A stretch of DNA of 64,000 nt from Warburgia ugandensis (taxonomy: Eukaryota > Streptophyta > Magnoliopsida > Canellales > Canellaceae), in the NCBI GenBank assembly GCA_035236585.1, contig CP141126.1, positions 13,157,001 to 13,221,000 on the forward strand, written 5' to 3'. The notes beneath the pieces were generated by a model. It searched no databases. It saw only the letters and a list, made by a program, of their open reading frames with translations, and was not told the origin of the DNA. Positions 35,440 through 48,201 of this stretch are shown piece by piece. A program made the position numbers and the translations under genes. Position 1 is the first letter of the stretch, and each line of letters begins with the position of its first letter.

Positions 35440-37481
35440 TTATGTGCTAGAAGATGAAGAGGAAGGATTGAATGCATCCTGTTCTTCACAAGTGAGTAGT
35501 TCATGTGGTCCGGCAGCTTCACGGCCAACACCCATCAAATCAAGGTAGTAAAGGTAGTGTGAAATGATGTTGTTCATAGAATCAATGTCACCCTGACCAC
35601 ACACAAGATCCCCATAAAGAACATTCATAGTCGTCCCAAATCCCGGAACTCTCTTTGCCAAGGTATCATTCTTTGTGGGCTTCCAGTTACCCACAAGCAC
35701 GTCGTGAGCCGAAGGCTGCTTCTTCTTTATAGGGGTCATCCACCTCCACATTGCCGCTTGGAAAGCTAAAGTCGCATTCTGTTCTAGATATTCAGGATGG
35801 TTCAACAAATCTACCTTCAAGCCATCCCCAACAATCCCATAGTTGTAGTTCCTGGACACACCGACATGCATTTAGGAGCTCATCTCTAACTGGTAGAGCT
35901 AGAGATTTGCTAGTCTCTTAAAACTAATTACGAGAAATCAAATCAAATGAATAAGTGGAAGCTAGGAATGAGATACTCTCAACATACCAGTACACAGGAA
36001 TGGCACCACGTCCATAGTACTCGACTCCAGGACTGCAGGGGTAAAGGTAGTTTTCGTCACAGTATGATTTGCTCGGGCTCAATTCATGGTTATAGCAGAG
36101 GCCCCATGCGTAAGGACCTCCAGTTGCAACACCATATCCACCTGAATGAATTCAAAACCATGGGAGGGGTCTTATACTAAATAACATAGCAGAGCAAAAC
36201 TCTTCCAGGACCATAACCAATGAATGCTTAATAGTCAGTTTGAGTATTCAGCCCAATCATCTGAGCAGCAACTTGAGATTAAAGTGGTACAATGAAACCC
36301 TCTTAAAATTGTAATTTGTTTACAGAAAGACGGGACCAGATGCAGGGCATGTCACATAGCCAAGCTGACCGAAACAATAAACTGTCACTCTGCGCCAATA
36401 GGTAAGTGGTCCTCTAGGAAGATTTCCAGCCATAATCAACAGACCAAGCCAATATTTCACAAGGTCAATGGAGTAGAGAAGTGGACGCAACTGAAAGAGA
36501 AAAGAATACAGAGTACACCCGGCTTTATCTTTCCAAAAACAAGAGTCATTACTGCAGTTAACCAGTTGAGCATGTCAAACAGGTCGAAAAATCTTCAGGC
36601 AATTTGTGAAGGCATTAGTTGAACGTGTATCAGAAACATTATTACGTAATCTCATCACGTCAACAAGAGAGGGAAGCATAAGAGAAACCCAGACCAAGAG
36701 ATCCAATATACTACAAGCAACAACGTCATATCAACACCTAAAAATGATAAATATTGCAAAACATAATTTCAATGCGGCAAGGCAATTGTTCAAAAAAATT
36801 CGGTATACGATTTGGGAAAAGTTGGGGAATGAATTTGAGAAAAAGCATGAGCGGGATGTAATTTCGGTAAAATCACACAAAAGTCTGCAGTTGCTTATTA
36901 ATTTGGGACTTCAAAAAGTCATAACTGTTTCAAAAGATTTCAACTACTCGGGAATTTTGTAACTACAACAATAACAGTAAAAAAAATGGAAAGAACAGCA
37001 GATACCCATAAAAGAAAAATTAGAAAATAAAAATCCGAAATTGGGCCGAAAATAAATTGGGTAAAATTGTTATACTCTACAGCTTTGATCCAGGAAGAAC
37101 CAGAAGACAAGAAATGTTATTATCCTTACATGAGGTTTTGCTGCCGACATGAGCCAGAAATGCGGCAATTTCCTTCATCTGCATCAATTTTCCACCGGTA
37201 GTACCAAAACCAATGGGTTGGAAAAGAGTCGAAGCAATGATAAAAGAATGATAGTCCCAAAACCCAACGGCATGAGCCATAGGGGAATTACGCTTGTCGA
37301 AGAGCTCCTCAAAATTCTCCACCTTAAACAGATCAGATATAGTCTGGTTGCAGCAATACACACTGCCTCTGCATTCCCAAGTTTTGTTGCAAATTTTCTC
37401 CTTCTTCTTCGCATCCGCCGTCCAGCAAATGCAACTCACGGACACCAATATTAAAATCGCCACCGCCCATTTCGTGCCCAT
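35440..37481 (-). CDS. CTL: Chitinase-like protein (GH19 fold, CTL1/CTL2 type), copy A
   Basis: Exons are 37481-37130, 36141-35988 and 35851-35440; introns GTAAGG..CAG (988 nt) and GTATGT..CAG (136 nt). The joined frame is 305 codons. A signal peptide (about residues 1-25) is followed by a GH19-like domain: CNKTWECRGSVYCCNQTISDLF, AVGFWDYHSFI, GGPYAWGLCYNHE in exon 2, and HDVLVGNWKP, RVPGFGTTMNVLYG, SHYLYYLDLMGVG in exon 3. The HETT catalytic motif of active chitinases is SKTS here (Glu to Lys), across the exon 1-2 junction. CTL1/CTL2 family proteins act in cell-wall assembly, linked to cellulose, without chitinase activity. Sequons NKT, NQT, NAT and NDT predict N-glycosylation. The ATG at 37481 is chosen because an upstream in-frame codon is GTG. 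Confidence 0.95.
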
Positions 37482-38883
37482 TTTCACTCAGTCTCTCTCT
37501 ACCCAAGAAAATTTCCTGCAACTACTGCGAAATAATGCTTGATTTCTTCTGCCGACACTGAAACATCAAATAAGGAGGAAGAAACGCTTAAAATGAGATA
37601 GGAGAGAAGAAGCAGATGGGGAGTAAATAAAGAAGAAGAAGAAGAAAAAAAATGTTTACAAGAAGAAGGGATGTTTCAGAGATGCAGAATAGAGGGGTGG
37701 TGGTTGGTACAGCGCACTCTTGGGACCCGGCCCTTGCCTTAGCATACAGACCAAGTAAGATACCGAAGTTCCTTTAAACTCACACGCCAGGAAAGTTCTA
37801 GATCACAGACCAACCAAACTAGAGATTTTCTTATGCACTAAAATCCAACAGGATACATACACGGGGCCACAAGTAATTTGGTTGTCACCTTCTGATCGCA
37901 AGGCCCGACTTTCACTTTATCATGAACGACTCACAAAAGATTATGAATCGATGGTGATGATGAAATCTTGGCTAATCAAAGAGTATCTGGGATCCTTAGG
38001 ACATGGCTTAACTAGGATCACTAAAGCTCTAGACCCCACATTTTACCTTTTAGCCGCGCACGTAATTTGCTAGTGAGTTCTCATTTACAATCAATGCCAG
38101 GATTTTCGCAGGTAAAAAGTACTGGTGGCCCCAGGGTTCGCTGATATAAACCGCTTATATTCCATGTCACGTAAGCTATGCACCAAAGGCCATCTGCAGC
38201 TGCTGATCCTAACCATTACGGTAGTGAAAAATGATGGCCAACCAAAGGTCCAAAATACCATAAAGATCTTCGCAGTTGGTGGGGGTGGGGGGGTAACTTG
38301 GTCAAAAAGAAAACATCTGGTGTAGCCCAATTTACCAGCCAAAGTATGTAGTACTAGCAAAACTCATACATGAAAAGATAAGCGAGAGAGACCGCACAAG
38401 GAGAAACTCTTTCTCGCCAGAGAAACAACATCAGATTCTGCATGATCCAACGGCTGAGACTACTGCCACGAGACAACATTACATATTAATTGATTCATCC
38501 TTCGGCTCCTCCTCCATTTAATGTCATTAATTTAATTGTTATTGTCAATGACATGATGTCGGAAGATGCCGAAATTCCATTTCTTCTTTCTTGCCCAAGA
38601 CTAGGATACATAAAGGAAACTTGTTTACAGGGAATAATACATACAGAGCCTGTAACATTCACACAAAGTACCAGTTGAAACTAGATCATTTACAAACATG
38701 TTTCTTCAAAGGCGGCAGCTAGAGAGTGATCCATTCGAGTAGTTTATGCTTTTGTGAGCAGAAGAAGAACATTTCCGGATTTCATTACATGTTCTCTTTA
38801 CATAACAGGCAAACTGAAAAATCTCATATTGGAGTCCGAGAATATTTTCTCAATGGCCCATTGAGCATACAGCCTACGAGCTT
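37482..38883. other. Spacer between tandem CTL genes
   Basis: This holds the 5' flank of copy A and the 3' flank of copy B. No separate gene is recognised. Sequence at 38760-38844 resembles 35304-35375, each located about 65-125 bases after its own stop codon, so the duplicated unit includes the 3' untranslated region. A pyrimidine-rich leader precedes the ATG of copy A. Confidence 0.6.
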
Positions 38884-40539
38884 CTAGGTAGAAGATGAAG
38901 AGGAAGGATTGAAGGGAAGCTGTTCCTCACAAGTGAGTATGTCATGTGGTCCGGCAGCTTCTCGGCCAACACCCACCAAGTCGAGGTAGTAAAGGTAGTG
39001 TGAGATGATGTTGTTCATCGACTCTTCGTCACCTTGACCGCACACCTTATCCCCATAAAGAACATTCATAGTAGTACCAAATCCTGGCACTCTTTTAGCC
39101 AGTGTATCATTCTTCGTGGGCTTCCACTTCCCCACAAGTACGTCGTGGGCCGAAGGCTGCTTCGGCTTCATAGGGTTCATCCATCTCCACATTGCCGCCT
39201 CGAAAGCTAGAGTTGCATTCTGTTCAAGATATTCAGGATGGTTCAACAGATCTATCTTCAAGGCATCCCCAATAATTCCGTAGTTGTAGTTCCTGGACCG
39301 GCACACACGTTTAGGAGCTCCGCTTGCCTCTTATATGGTACATGCGGCAATGCAGTGTTTAATCGTCTCTATAAACGTACTAGTTATGAGATTAAAACAG
39401 CAAGTTAGAAATGATCTGATCTGATCAACATACCAGTAGACAGGAAGGGCACCTCGACCATAGTACTCAGCTCCAGGGCTGCAGGGGTATTTAAGGAAGG
39501 TATTATCGCAGTAGGATTTGGTGGGGCTCAATTCATGATTGTAGCATAGACCCCATGCATAAGGACCACCAGTCGCAACACCGTACCCACCTGATCGAAA
39601 GGCCTCAAAAGGGTGAACAAAATTTTCACACTCTTGATACATGCAGTAGAAAAAACTGGTTGTGTGGCCATAACCAATCAATGTCTAATGGTTATTTGGG
39701 CATGCATAGCCCAATTCATTCCAGAATAACTTGTGGATAAAACGGTGGCCCAAACCCTCTCAATTGCAGTTTGATTGCGACTAAATGCAAGTGCTTTGGC
39801 ATAGCCAATCTGACCCTGAGAAGCATCTTTTTTTCCCCGAGGCAAATTGGGTATATGGATCCTTAGGATGATGTCTTTTTAGAGATGTATGTCATCAACA
39901 CATCCACAGGCCATTGGGTCGATGCTTCTATGTGTCATTACTTGGTCAAAAAGATTGAGGCGGCAGGAGTGGATTACGTTGAAAAATACGTCTTCCACTT
40001 GGCTCCCCTTTCTTTTACACGGTCACTACTTTGAAGTCCTCTTCCTTTGGCCAGGTTTAAGCAATGTGAGTTCATAGACATATCGGTGAGTGAGTGCATA
40101 CCACGACGACTAGACCCTTGCGTCTTAGGAGGCAATTCCTTGAGAATCCAATTGCATTGGATTATCATATAGGGACTCATTTTTGCGTTAGAGGACACTA
40201 ACACATTCTATTCTTGAACCAATGTTTCTTTAGAAAATTTCATTGGCTGATTAACTTTTAATTTTAATAGTCTTGTCTTTATTAATTATAAACAGAATTA
40301 ATAGGATCTAGAACCATAATCAAAGCACCATAATAAGATGCCACAAAGAAAAATAAACCTGAAATCAGATTTTATCTTAGTTACTAAAGCGGGTATTTTT
40401 ACTGGCAACCAGTCGAGTAAATGATCAGGTTCTCTAAAATTTCGGAATTTGAAGAGTGTAAGGAACAGGATAAATCAATGGTCATGTAAAATCTAGTTTG
40501 GTTAGTCGATCCATCACCCAAACCAAATTAAGAAAATGC

Positions 40540-40614
<75 letters not shown>

Positions 40615-41008
40615 ATTACGTTTGTTGCTTACATGAGGTTTTGCTGCCAACATGCGCAAAAAATGCCGCCATCTCCTTCATCTGCATCGGCTTTCCGCCG
40701 GTGGTACCAAATCCAATGGGCTGGAAAAGCGTCGAAGCAATGATGAAGGAGTGATAATCCCAGAACCCAACAGCGTGGGCAACAGGTGTATTACGCTTGG
40801 GGAAAAGCTCCTCGAAATTTTCCACCTTAAATAGATCAGATATAGTTTGGTTGCAGCAGTAGACGCTGCCTTTGCATTCCCAACTTTTGTTGCAAAGCTT
40901 CTCCTTCTCCTTCTCTTTCTTTGCATCGACTGCAGCCGTCCGCCAAATGGTAACCCAAATGCTTACTGACAACAACAACAGAACCACCACCGCGCACTTT
41001 ATGCCCAT
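38884..41008 (-). CDS. CTL: Chitinase-like protein (GH19 fold, CTL1/CTL2 type), copy B
   Basis: Exons are 41008-40633, 39590-39434 and 39292-38884; introns GTAAGC..CAG (1042 nt) and GTATGT..CAG (141 nt). The joined frame is 313 codons, with intron positions and phases identical to copy A. A signal peptide with a longer Lys/Glu-rich stretch (KKEKEKEKLC) leads to CNKSWECKGSVYCCNQT, GFWDYHSFI, GGPYAWGLCYNHEL, HDVLVGKWKP, RVPGFGTTMNVLYG and SHYLYYLDLVGVG. The SKTS motif again replaces HETT, so it should lack hydrolase activity. I start at the ATG at 41008, which gives MGIKCAVVVLLLL and aligns with copy A; an upstream in-frame ATG at 41056 would place a charged stretch before the signal peptide. 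The gene appears intact and lies 1.4 kb upstream of copy A in the same direction. Confidence 0.95.
40543..40611. repeat. (AG)n microsatellite in CTL copy B intron 1
   Basis: About 35 uninterrupted AG units. On the transcribed (minus) strand this is a CT run beginning about 21 nt after the 5' splice site of intron 1. Copy A lacks it. Confidence 0.95.
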
Positions 41009-41079
41009 TTCATTCAATCTTTTCTCAAGAAAACAAACTGATCCAAATGGCAGCAAAAGAATTCTTGTTTCTTATACAA

Positions 41080-43570
41080 TCCTCTATAAACTCAGACAGG
41101 GAGGGAGGAAACCTACAATGAGATGAGAGAGCATTAAAGCAGATGGGTAAAAATATAGAAAAATTAGACAGATGGAATGCAGAACTCACAGGAAGAATGG
41201 ATATGTCAGAGGAGGATGCATGGCGGTCAATAGACGTTTTCTTGGGACCCTAACTTAGTTTGCAAGACAATTAAGAAGAAAGCAAAAGCTCCATTATTAA
41301 CCGATGACGTATGCCTTTCACCAACCCAGGAGATTTATGTGGTATCCGCGCTAAAATCCAAGAGTACACGAGCGATGAGAATAACATGGACGAGCTTTTA
41401 TGTTCTGATCGTAACCGTCCATTACCGGGGGCCCTTTTAGATTGCATGTCTAGAAATCTTCTCCATTACGACAGAACAGAGAAGATTTTTGTGGGTCCAA
41501 CAGAGGTATATCCCAAAAAGCGCACAATTCAAGTCACCAACCAATATGGGCCCGTTGCATCGCAAGACAATATCCAATATGGCCCCCACGTTGTTTTAGC
41601 GCTAGTAAATCCAATGGCTGAGACTGCTCCGGCAATGCAAGATCACTTGTTACTATATTGCGGGGATTGATCCGTCGGTGGCCTCTCTTCTTTCCGACGT
41701 TTCTTAGACGGCAGCAGAACGAAGACGAGCACCAACACAATGAGTCAGTATTCTTCACCACTAAACGCAATCCGACCAATCATTAAAATCCCAGCAGTTC
41801 CGATCAACAAACTGTGCTGTCGGTGATTGTACATATTTTAATTGGCTTTCTGGATTCAAGCCTAATAATGCGCCGTGGTAACACCTTTTTTGTACCATTA
41901 TTATGGACTTGGTTTTAGTGTAATTGCTTCCACGAGCCAAACGTGTGCAGTGCCTAAGAGTACAGCTGGATCGATTAGACCCAACACTTGACAAATACCA
42001 CATCTTATACCAACAGAAAATGATCAAAATCTATACGGTTTTCTGAGCGAATTGATGTAAGTTAAAATCCATATTGGCTGTCTTAGATCCACGGGACCCA
42101 TCTTTGGATTGTGGGACCGTTCATCTGATGGGTCGGGCACTGGGTGTCTTAGATCCAAAAACTTACAATTATTAGAGAATTCCAAACTCCCACGAATTTG
42201 TGTTTTTTGTGTTGAATTCCAAGGTCGAATATACAAAACTTCCAAACCCTTCGTTTCCATTTGAGCAAAGTATAATATTTTAGACACTAGTGTCATCCGA
42301 TTCACATCCTTTCTAATTATTGAAAGTTGGAGCAACGAGATGAGCAAGTTGGACCATCCAATGGTAATCCCCACTCCTTTGCCCTCTTACATGGAACGTA
42401 TGTTTAGCAGTAATCTTTAAAGTTAGAGAAATGCTAAAGTAACTACATATGCTCTAGCGGCCACATATTTTAATACCCACTTTTGAATATTTTGGCTTGT
42501 TCATCTCATTACTCTAATTTTATATATATTATAAATAAAAAAATACTATTATTTAAATAATTTTTTATAAACAACATATAATTTCTTAGAAATAAAATCC
42601 TTCAAACCACGTGCCTTTTTAACCTATAAAAAGTATAAAATTGGAGCGAGGAGACGAAGGAGAATGTGTAACTTGACCGCACCACATGTACTGTCAGTTT
42701 TGCCATCCTCATAAAGTTCATAGAAAATAAACTTTCAAGGAAGTTATCACCAAGCGCGAGAATATGGTAGAACCCCTGGTGCCTCACTTCAACATAGTGG
42801 GTCCCCATTTTTTATGATCTTTCTCGATTTTAATAATCTTGTATCGCAGACATATATCATTGTTCAATTTTAACCTTCCAAAAAACTGTTTGGTCGTTGA
42901 GTACAAAAGGTTGTTGACACAGTTTCCAACCGTCCGTTTCTAGTCAACAAAAGCATATTTTGCTGGACGCTAGAATCATTCAATCATTATAATTTTAGGC
43001 TATAAGACATTAAAATTCAAAGAAATCGGAAGAATATATGAATGAACAAAAGGGATGGGTCATCATGTGAATCTGGGCACACTACGCATGCGTTGTCCGA
43101 TGTTGTCCTGCTTTACCAAGGCATTCGTAAGAGCTACATCGATCATAAGCTATGTGGTGCCGAAGGAAGGACACGCGGGCAGCAACTTTGGCGATCTAGT
43201 CGCAGTTGCCTGGTTGAAGCTATTCGATTATTTTATTCTCGAATTTGTTGAGTCGTCTATTTTACAACAATAATAAGAGTGGTTGAGGTCAGCATTGATG
43301 TAGGTTTCGAAGCATACCCATCTAAGTTAGGCTCAATAGATGAACAGAAATAATGGTTTTGGATTACCAAATGTAAGTTAGGGACAATACATGAACAGAA
43401 TTAGTGGCTTTCTATTGCCAAATGTGCCCACCGTGCAGTTGTTCTTAGATTTACATGTGCAAGTTTCTAGATATTACAAGAATTTCTAAAAGTTGGAGCG
43501 AAGAAAATCAAATGAAGGAATGAGAAAAGATATATATATATATATATATAAGGATGTTAATTTCATTTAA
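41080..43570. other. No recognisable gene; CTL copy B upstream region
   Basis: The nearest part is the promoter region of CTL copy B; a minus-strand TTTATAG word lies at about 41092. A 119-codon open frame (41311-41670, plus) shows no domain I recognise and no signs of a gene. A (TA)n run lies at about 43530-43549. The rest is AT-rich. Confidence 0.5.
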
Positions 43571-43899
43571 ATTGCAAGTGACATGTGATTGGCTGGAAAA
43601 AAGTTAGAGGAAATGCCTCATTTTGACTATTTTTCAGTCAATTATATATCACCTGCACTTTATACTTACATTAAGTAGCTAAAATTATCTTAAGAATCCA
43701 CACGGAGATCTAGAGCTACCTTGAAGAGGTGCCTAAAATGTAAATCCAGCACATTGTCCTTGTTTAGGCTGCTGACCCTGTGACCAAGCATAAAAGGAAC
43801 TACAATTATGGCTAACAAACGAAAATTGGTCTCCTGACTCCGTAAAAGGAGTCACTCCATGCGAGTGATGCCGATATCTTCCTCTTTTTTTCAAGTGGG

Positions 43900-45759
43900 G
43901 CCTTTAATTACTTCCTTAAGACATGAGAATGATGTTCATGGCTATATTTTGTTCACGTTTTGCATCATGAAAGACAATCTTAATGTATCTAATTTGCAAC
44001 TTACTACCATTGATTTGTCCAACAATCATATGCGCACTTAACTAATTTGATTTTAGATTCATAAATTAATGTTCATGAGCCACATGCATACATACCATTC
44101 TTATAATTGTTATACGGTTCATCTACTCACACCATTGATTTCAATTGGATCCAAAACCTTCATGAGACTATTATTTTACACTATTGACTTCGTATTGACA
44201 ATGGTTTCATGTGCTTCATGCCAAGATTTCCTCATACTTTAATTTCCATTTGGCCCACAATCTCAAGCGTACATGCTTGGTTTGATGCACGCCATTATTG
44301 TCTTCTTTACTTATGATTTCTTGTGCACCATACTTGACATGTTTTACACCATTGATTTCGTTTGATCTATGATTCTATTTGCACGTCCATAATTAAATCT
44401 AATCCTAGATTTGATTTCTTATGACTTCATACGCATTATATGTGGATAATTTCATACATTTGATCATATTTTGACCCATGAATTCGTGTACACTCAATTA
44501 TGGCTTTGCTTAGATCGTACTATCACCCTTGTTTTAAAGTATGTGGACCAATATTTTGATGTGTGTCAAATGTCAACATTGATGTTATTGGATAAAGGCA
44601 CGATCATATTTTTGGGTGTGAGACTCTTTGGAGTAGTGTGTGAGGGTTGATTGAACCGTGACTCCATATAAATTTTTATGAGAAATGTGAAATGTTTTAA
44701 TAAATAAAAACTAGGTGACTCTTAAGGGTTGTACATAGCCTAAAATTAGACGACTCAAAAGAGTTGAGCCTAACCTGGGACAAGTTATAAGACCCCTTAG
44801 TTTGCTATGCTAAGAGTGCAGTTGCCCACTAACAATCCAAAATGAAAATTTGACACCTGCCTAAGATAAAGGCTTTTGTGTGCTTGAAAGGGTCATAAGA
44901 CATTCTATCTAGTGTGATCCGTTCTCCCCCATGAAGATCGATGTTGATTATGTGATATCTATGATTGAACATAGGTAGGAGACGCTGGTTCTCTCTATGT
45001 ACATATATGGTTTTGTCGATCAACCTTGAGGTATTTAGACCATTTGCCTTTATGGCATCAGTAAGACATTGATGTTTGATCATTTTAATGCTATTTGATA
45101 TGTTATAGATATTGGGTACAACTTTTAATGATGTATACTTTTGGATTAAGATTTGTAATACTTTATATAATTTACCATGAATTTTAAGGTTTAATCGTTA
45201 CCAAGTTTTGATACCTATCGTGATTAATTATTATTATTTTATTATCTTTATGCACTTGTATGTTTTCCTGCATGTTTTGTCTAGTTTAAAATTTCCCACT
45301 GAGTGATCATACTGACATCACCAACAATTTTAGGTTAGTCTTCTGGTTAGGACTGCAGAGTTGAGGTAAAACAAGAACTTTGAGGTAGAAGAGTAAAAGC
45401 ATGACAATGAATTAGTTATTTATTTTGTTTAGAATAAAAACTTTAAATATTTAAAATAATAATATAATGAGACAATTAACTTTGCTATAAACGTAAGGAT
45501 TTAGTTTAATTTAAGTTATAATTTCTTCTAAGGTTGTGTGGGCTGTGACCAGTGGGTCATGCAATGCTGTTCTTATATACTTATTTTGACTATATGTAGA
45601 GTTTTGATAAGACACCCAAGCTTGGAAGGATAGTTTTAGAAACTATTATATATGGTATGTTTGAAAATATGTTATAAAAAAGAAAAAGAAGGAGAAAATT
45701 CTACTACTTAGGATCGTGATCATTTTGAAAATTGTTTCTGAAAAATGCGGGGCGTCTCA
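43900..45759 (+). repeat. LTR-like non-coding repeat, copy 4
   Basis: It matches copy 2 over at least 44630-45759 and ends AAAATGCGGGGCGTCTCA. The right edge is sharp because subtilase coding sequence begins at 45760. The left edge is unclear. A GCAAG word at 43574-43578 equals GCAAG at 45760-45764 and would give a TG...CA segment of 2181 bp (43579-45759), but its left 300 bp is not obviously shared with the other copies, so that could be chance. Confidence 0.6.
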
Positions 45760-48201
45760 GCAAGACCCTTAGGAGATCGGATAGTGGCATTGTAAACCGA
45801 ACTCGCCTCCCCAACATTTGTAACTGTCCGATGGAAAACGGCAACGATACGATGTTTAGAACTTAGCAATAGGAATTGAATTGTAGGACACTTGAGGACA
45901 CCGATGCTTGGAGGAGGATGGAGTTTCGAGCAAATAATCCGATAACCCAATATCATCGCGAGGGGGGATCCATTGATCCCCTGCTGGCATACGTAACTAA
46001 CGAAGGCGGCCTCATTCATATCATAGACTAAATCAGGTTTCAGTGCTTGTGTGGGTTTCAGTTGGCCTGAACCATTTCAGCGTCTGCTTGTACGTCGAGT
46101 TTGATTGGTTTTGCTGAAGAAAAAGTTAAACAAACGTCATAAAATAACCTACTACAAAGACGTGAAGATGTTTGACAAAGTATCTTGGAAATCAATTGGA
46201 AGCAGCCTTAATGTAATGAGAGAGCAGATTTTGACGGGTTACTTACCAGTGGTAATAAAGGAGGATGTGATTTCGGCAGGAGAACAACCAGGGTGGAAAG
46301 TCTTGACATAGGCTGCCGCTCCACACACGAGGGCAAGGCACGGACGTTCCTGACAATGTTGTAGTTCGCTATACGATTGTCGTTGTTTTCTCCGGTGACT
46401 CTGGCTAACTTAGCAAAAGCGGCCAAGTGTCTAGCCGAGGGGCGACAATATCCGGGCTGGAAATCAATCTTAATCTCAATCAACTACTTTATTAGAACAA
46501 ATCAGCAAATCAAATGCCTATCTGTCTGCGTGTGTGTGTGTGTCAGAGAGAGATAAAGGAGGGGGTGCGGAAGGGATGGCCGGTCTTGCTTTGAGAACTA
46601 AGGGACTTGCCGTGCTGGGGCTTCTAGAAGAGAAGGAAGCTACAAAGGTGGAGTCCTGCTACCAATGGCAGCCGATTTGTATATAACAGCTTGAGGATTT
46701 CTGCCAAGTAACCCACTCCAAAGGTCAGGTTCTAATTTTCTTTTTCTTATTTGGTGTGAAATGCGATTACGATATTGGACAATCATCCGATCGAAGAGTA
46801 ACTCTTTGAGTATATTCATTTTAGACAACCATTATCACTGACAACAAAGAACTTCGCGGTCAGGGAAGATGGAGCCCTTAGCAGATGAACAGTTTGAACA
46901 TCTAATAGTCGCGGATCCATTTCCACCAAACTGCTTGAAGCAAACCACTAATTCAAGAGATTGGTTTATTTTGACACTACATAGTATAAATGTGATTTTA
47001 TCAATGATTCCTTTGTCGTCTAGTCCGGTTGGGATATCTGGCTTTCACCCATGCGACCCGTGCAACAGAAGTTTTAAACGAAGTCAATGTGTAATTGTTT
47101 GGTTCAGATATTATTTCTTTTTTTCTTTTTGGAAAAGGATAATCAGAGAGAGAGACCTGGTAGTGTTTATATAGTGGTTGGTGATTTTGGAAAGAGGATT
47201 AAGTAGAAGGCAGTACAGCAGAGAGCAGTGTCATTATTGGCGTTATTCTCGACAAGGGACCTGCCCCACTAAATCTTTAACGCTGTCATCTTGGCCGGCC
47301 ATTCCTTCTAGGCAGTACACGATTTTGCCCTTCACCTTCCTCGTCTAGAGTCCCGGAGTCGCAGGAACTACGCATCTACAAAATCCAAACCAATTTAATT
47401 TGCACATTTCTTACTCACGTTAAAATAAAGATTTTGACCATCGAGATAAAAATGGCTGAGTTAGACCAGTCTGAAGAGAGCAAATTCATTTAGTTGAACA
47501 GATCAACTTTGTTCAATTCCAATCATCAGCTTTGGCTGGTGCTATGCTGCGGTCCATTACACCTTCCCATGTTTCTTCTTTCTACCAGTCGATACATTAA
47601 TACCATGAGTTTAGTGAGACCCAGAACATGCCAAAGATCCCAGAAGGGCTGTTTGGATGGCATCCGTGAATAACTTTGACCGTGTTCTGTTATTCTATGC
47701 CAAACAGCCCCTTCAGGAAATTGATTGTTTGGCTAAGATTTTTTTTTACCTAGATTCTCCAAATAAGGATGAACTATTTCCAGCATTAGCTCCACTAATC
47801 ATAGGATACATCTTTTTTCCTGGTGAAAATGTGTTGACGGAGATTCCCTGTTATAATTCCGTGAGAAGAATCAGACTAATTCTAGCTGCATAATTTGTAC
47901 CATGGAACTCAAAAGGAATCTGAAACAAATCTTACAGATTAAGAGGTTAGAAGAAGAGTTACCATGAGCTTCCTGCCATCGTCCAGTCGAAATGTTGTCT
48001 TGAAGTCGCGATCCTCGTGGCACCAACTGTAAGCAGCCAAGGAGCGGTATTCGCCCCAGTCCCCGGATTGGGTCCATTATTACCTGCTGAGGTTGATGTA
48101 ATGAGCCATTTTCTCATGGTTGGAACCCGCAATCGCTGTCAGATCATTGTAATAAGTTTGGGAATTTCATCTAAGTGTGCGGTAGATTACTTCCACACCG
48201 T
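45760..48201 (-). pseudogene. Subtilisin-like protease (SBT) pseudogene, 3' half
   Basis: Minus-strand exon remnants in coding order: 48201-47963 (TSAGNNGPNPGT.ANTAPWLLTVGA, then FRLDDGRKLM before a GTAACT donor); about 47930-47720 (GISVNTFSPGKKMYPMISGANA, start of the PA-domain region); about 46710-46560 (RNPQAVIYKSAA, then FVASFSSRSPSTASPLVLK); about 46480-46247 (SGTSVPCPR with the catalytic Ser, then AAAYVKTFHP, before a GTAAGT donor); and about 46050-45760 (LVYDMNEAAFVSYVC, FHRTVTNVG, ending SPKGL). Frames shift between and within blocks. The Fn3-like C-terminus is cut off by the repeat ending at 45759. It is not a working gene. Confidence 0.88.

Noticed and set aside
40498..40754. Arg-Glu repeat proteins encoded by the AG microsatellite
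   Set aside because: The dipeptide repeat is a translation of (AG)n inside an intron.
41311..41670. Plus-strand open frame of 119 codons upstream of CTL copy B
   Set aside because: No recognisable domain or promoter. Length alone is not evidence in a 64-kb window.
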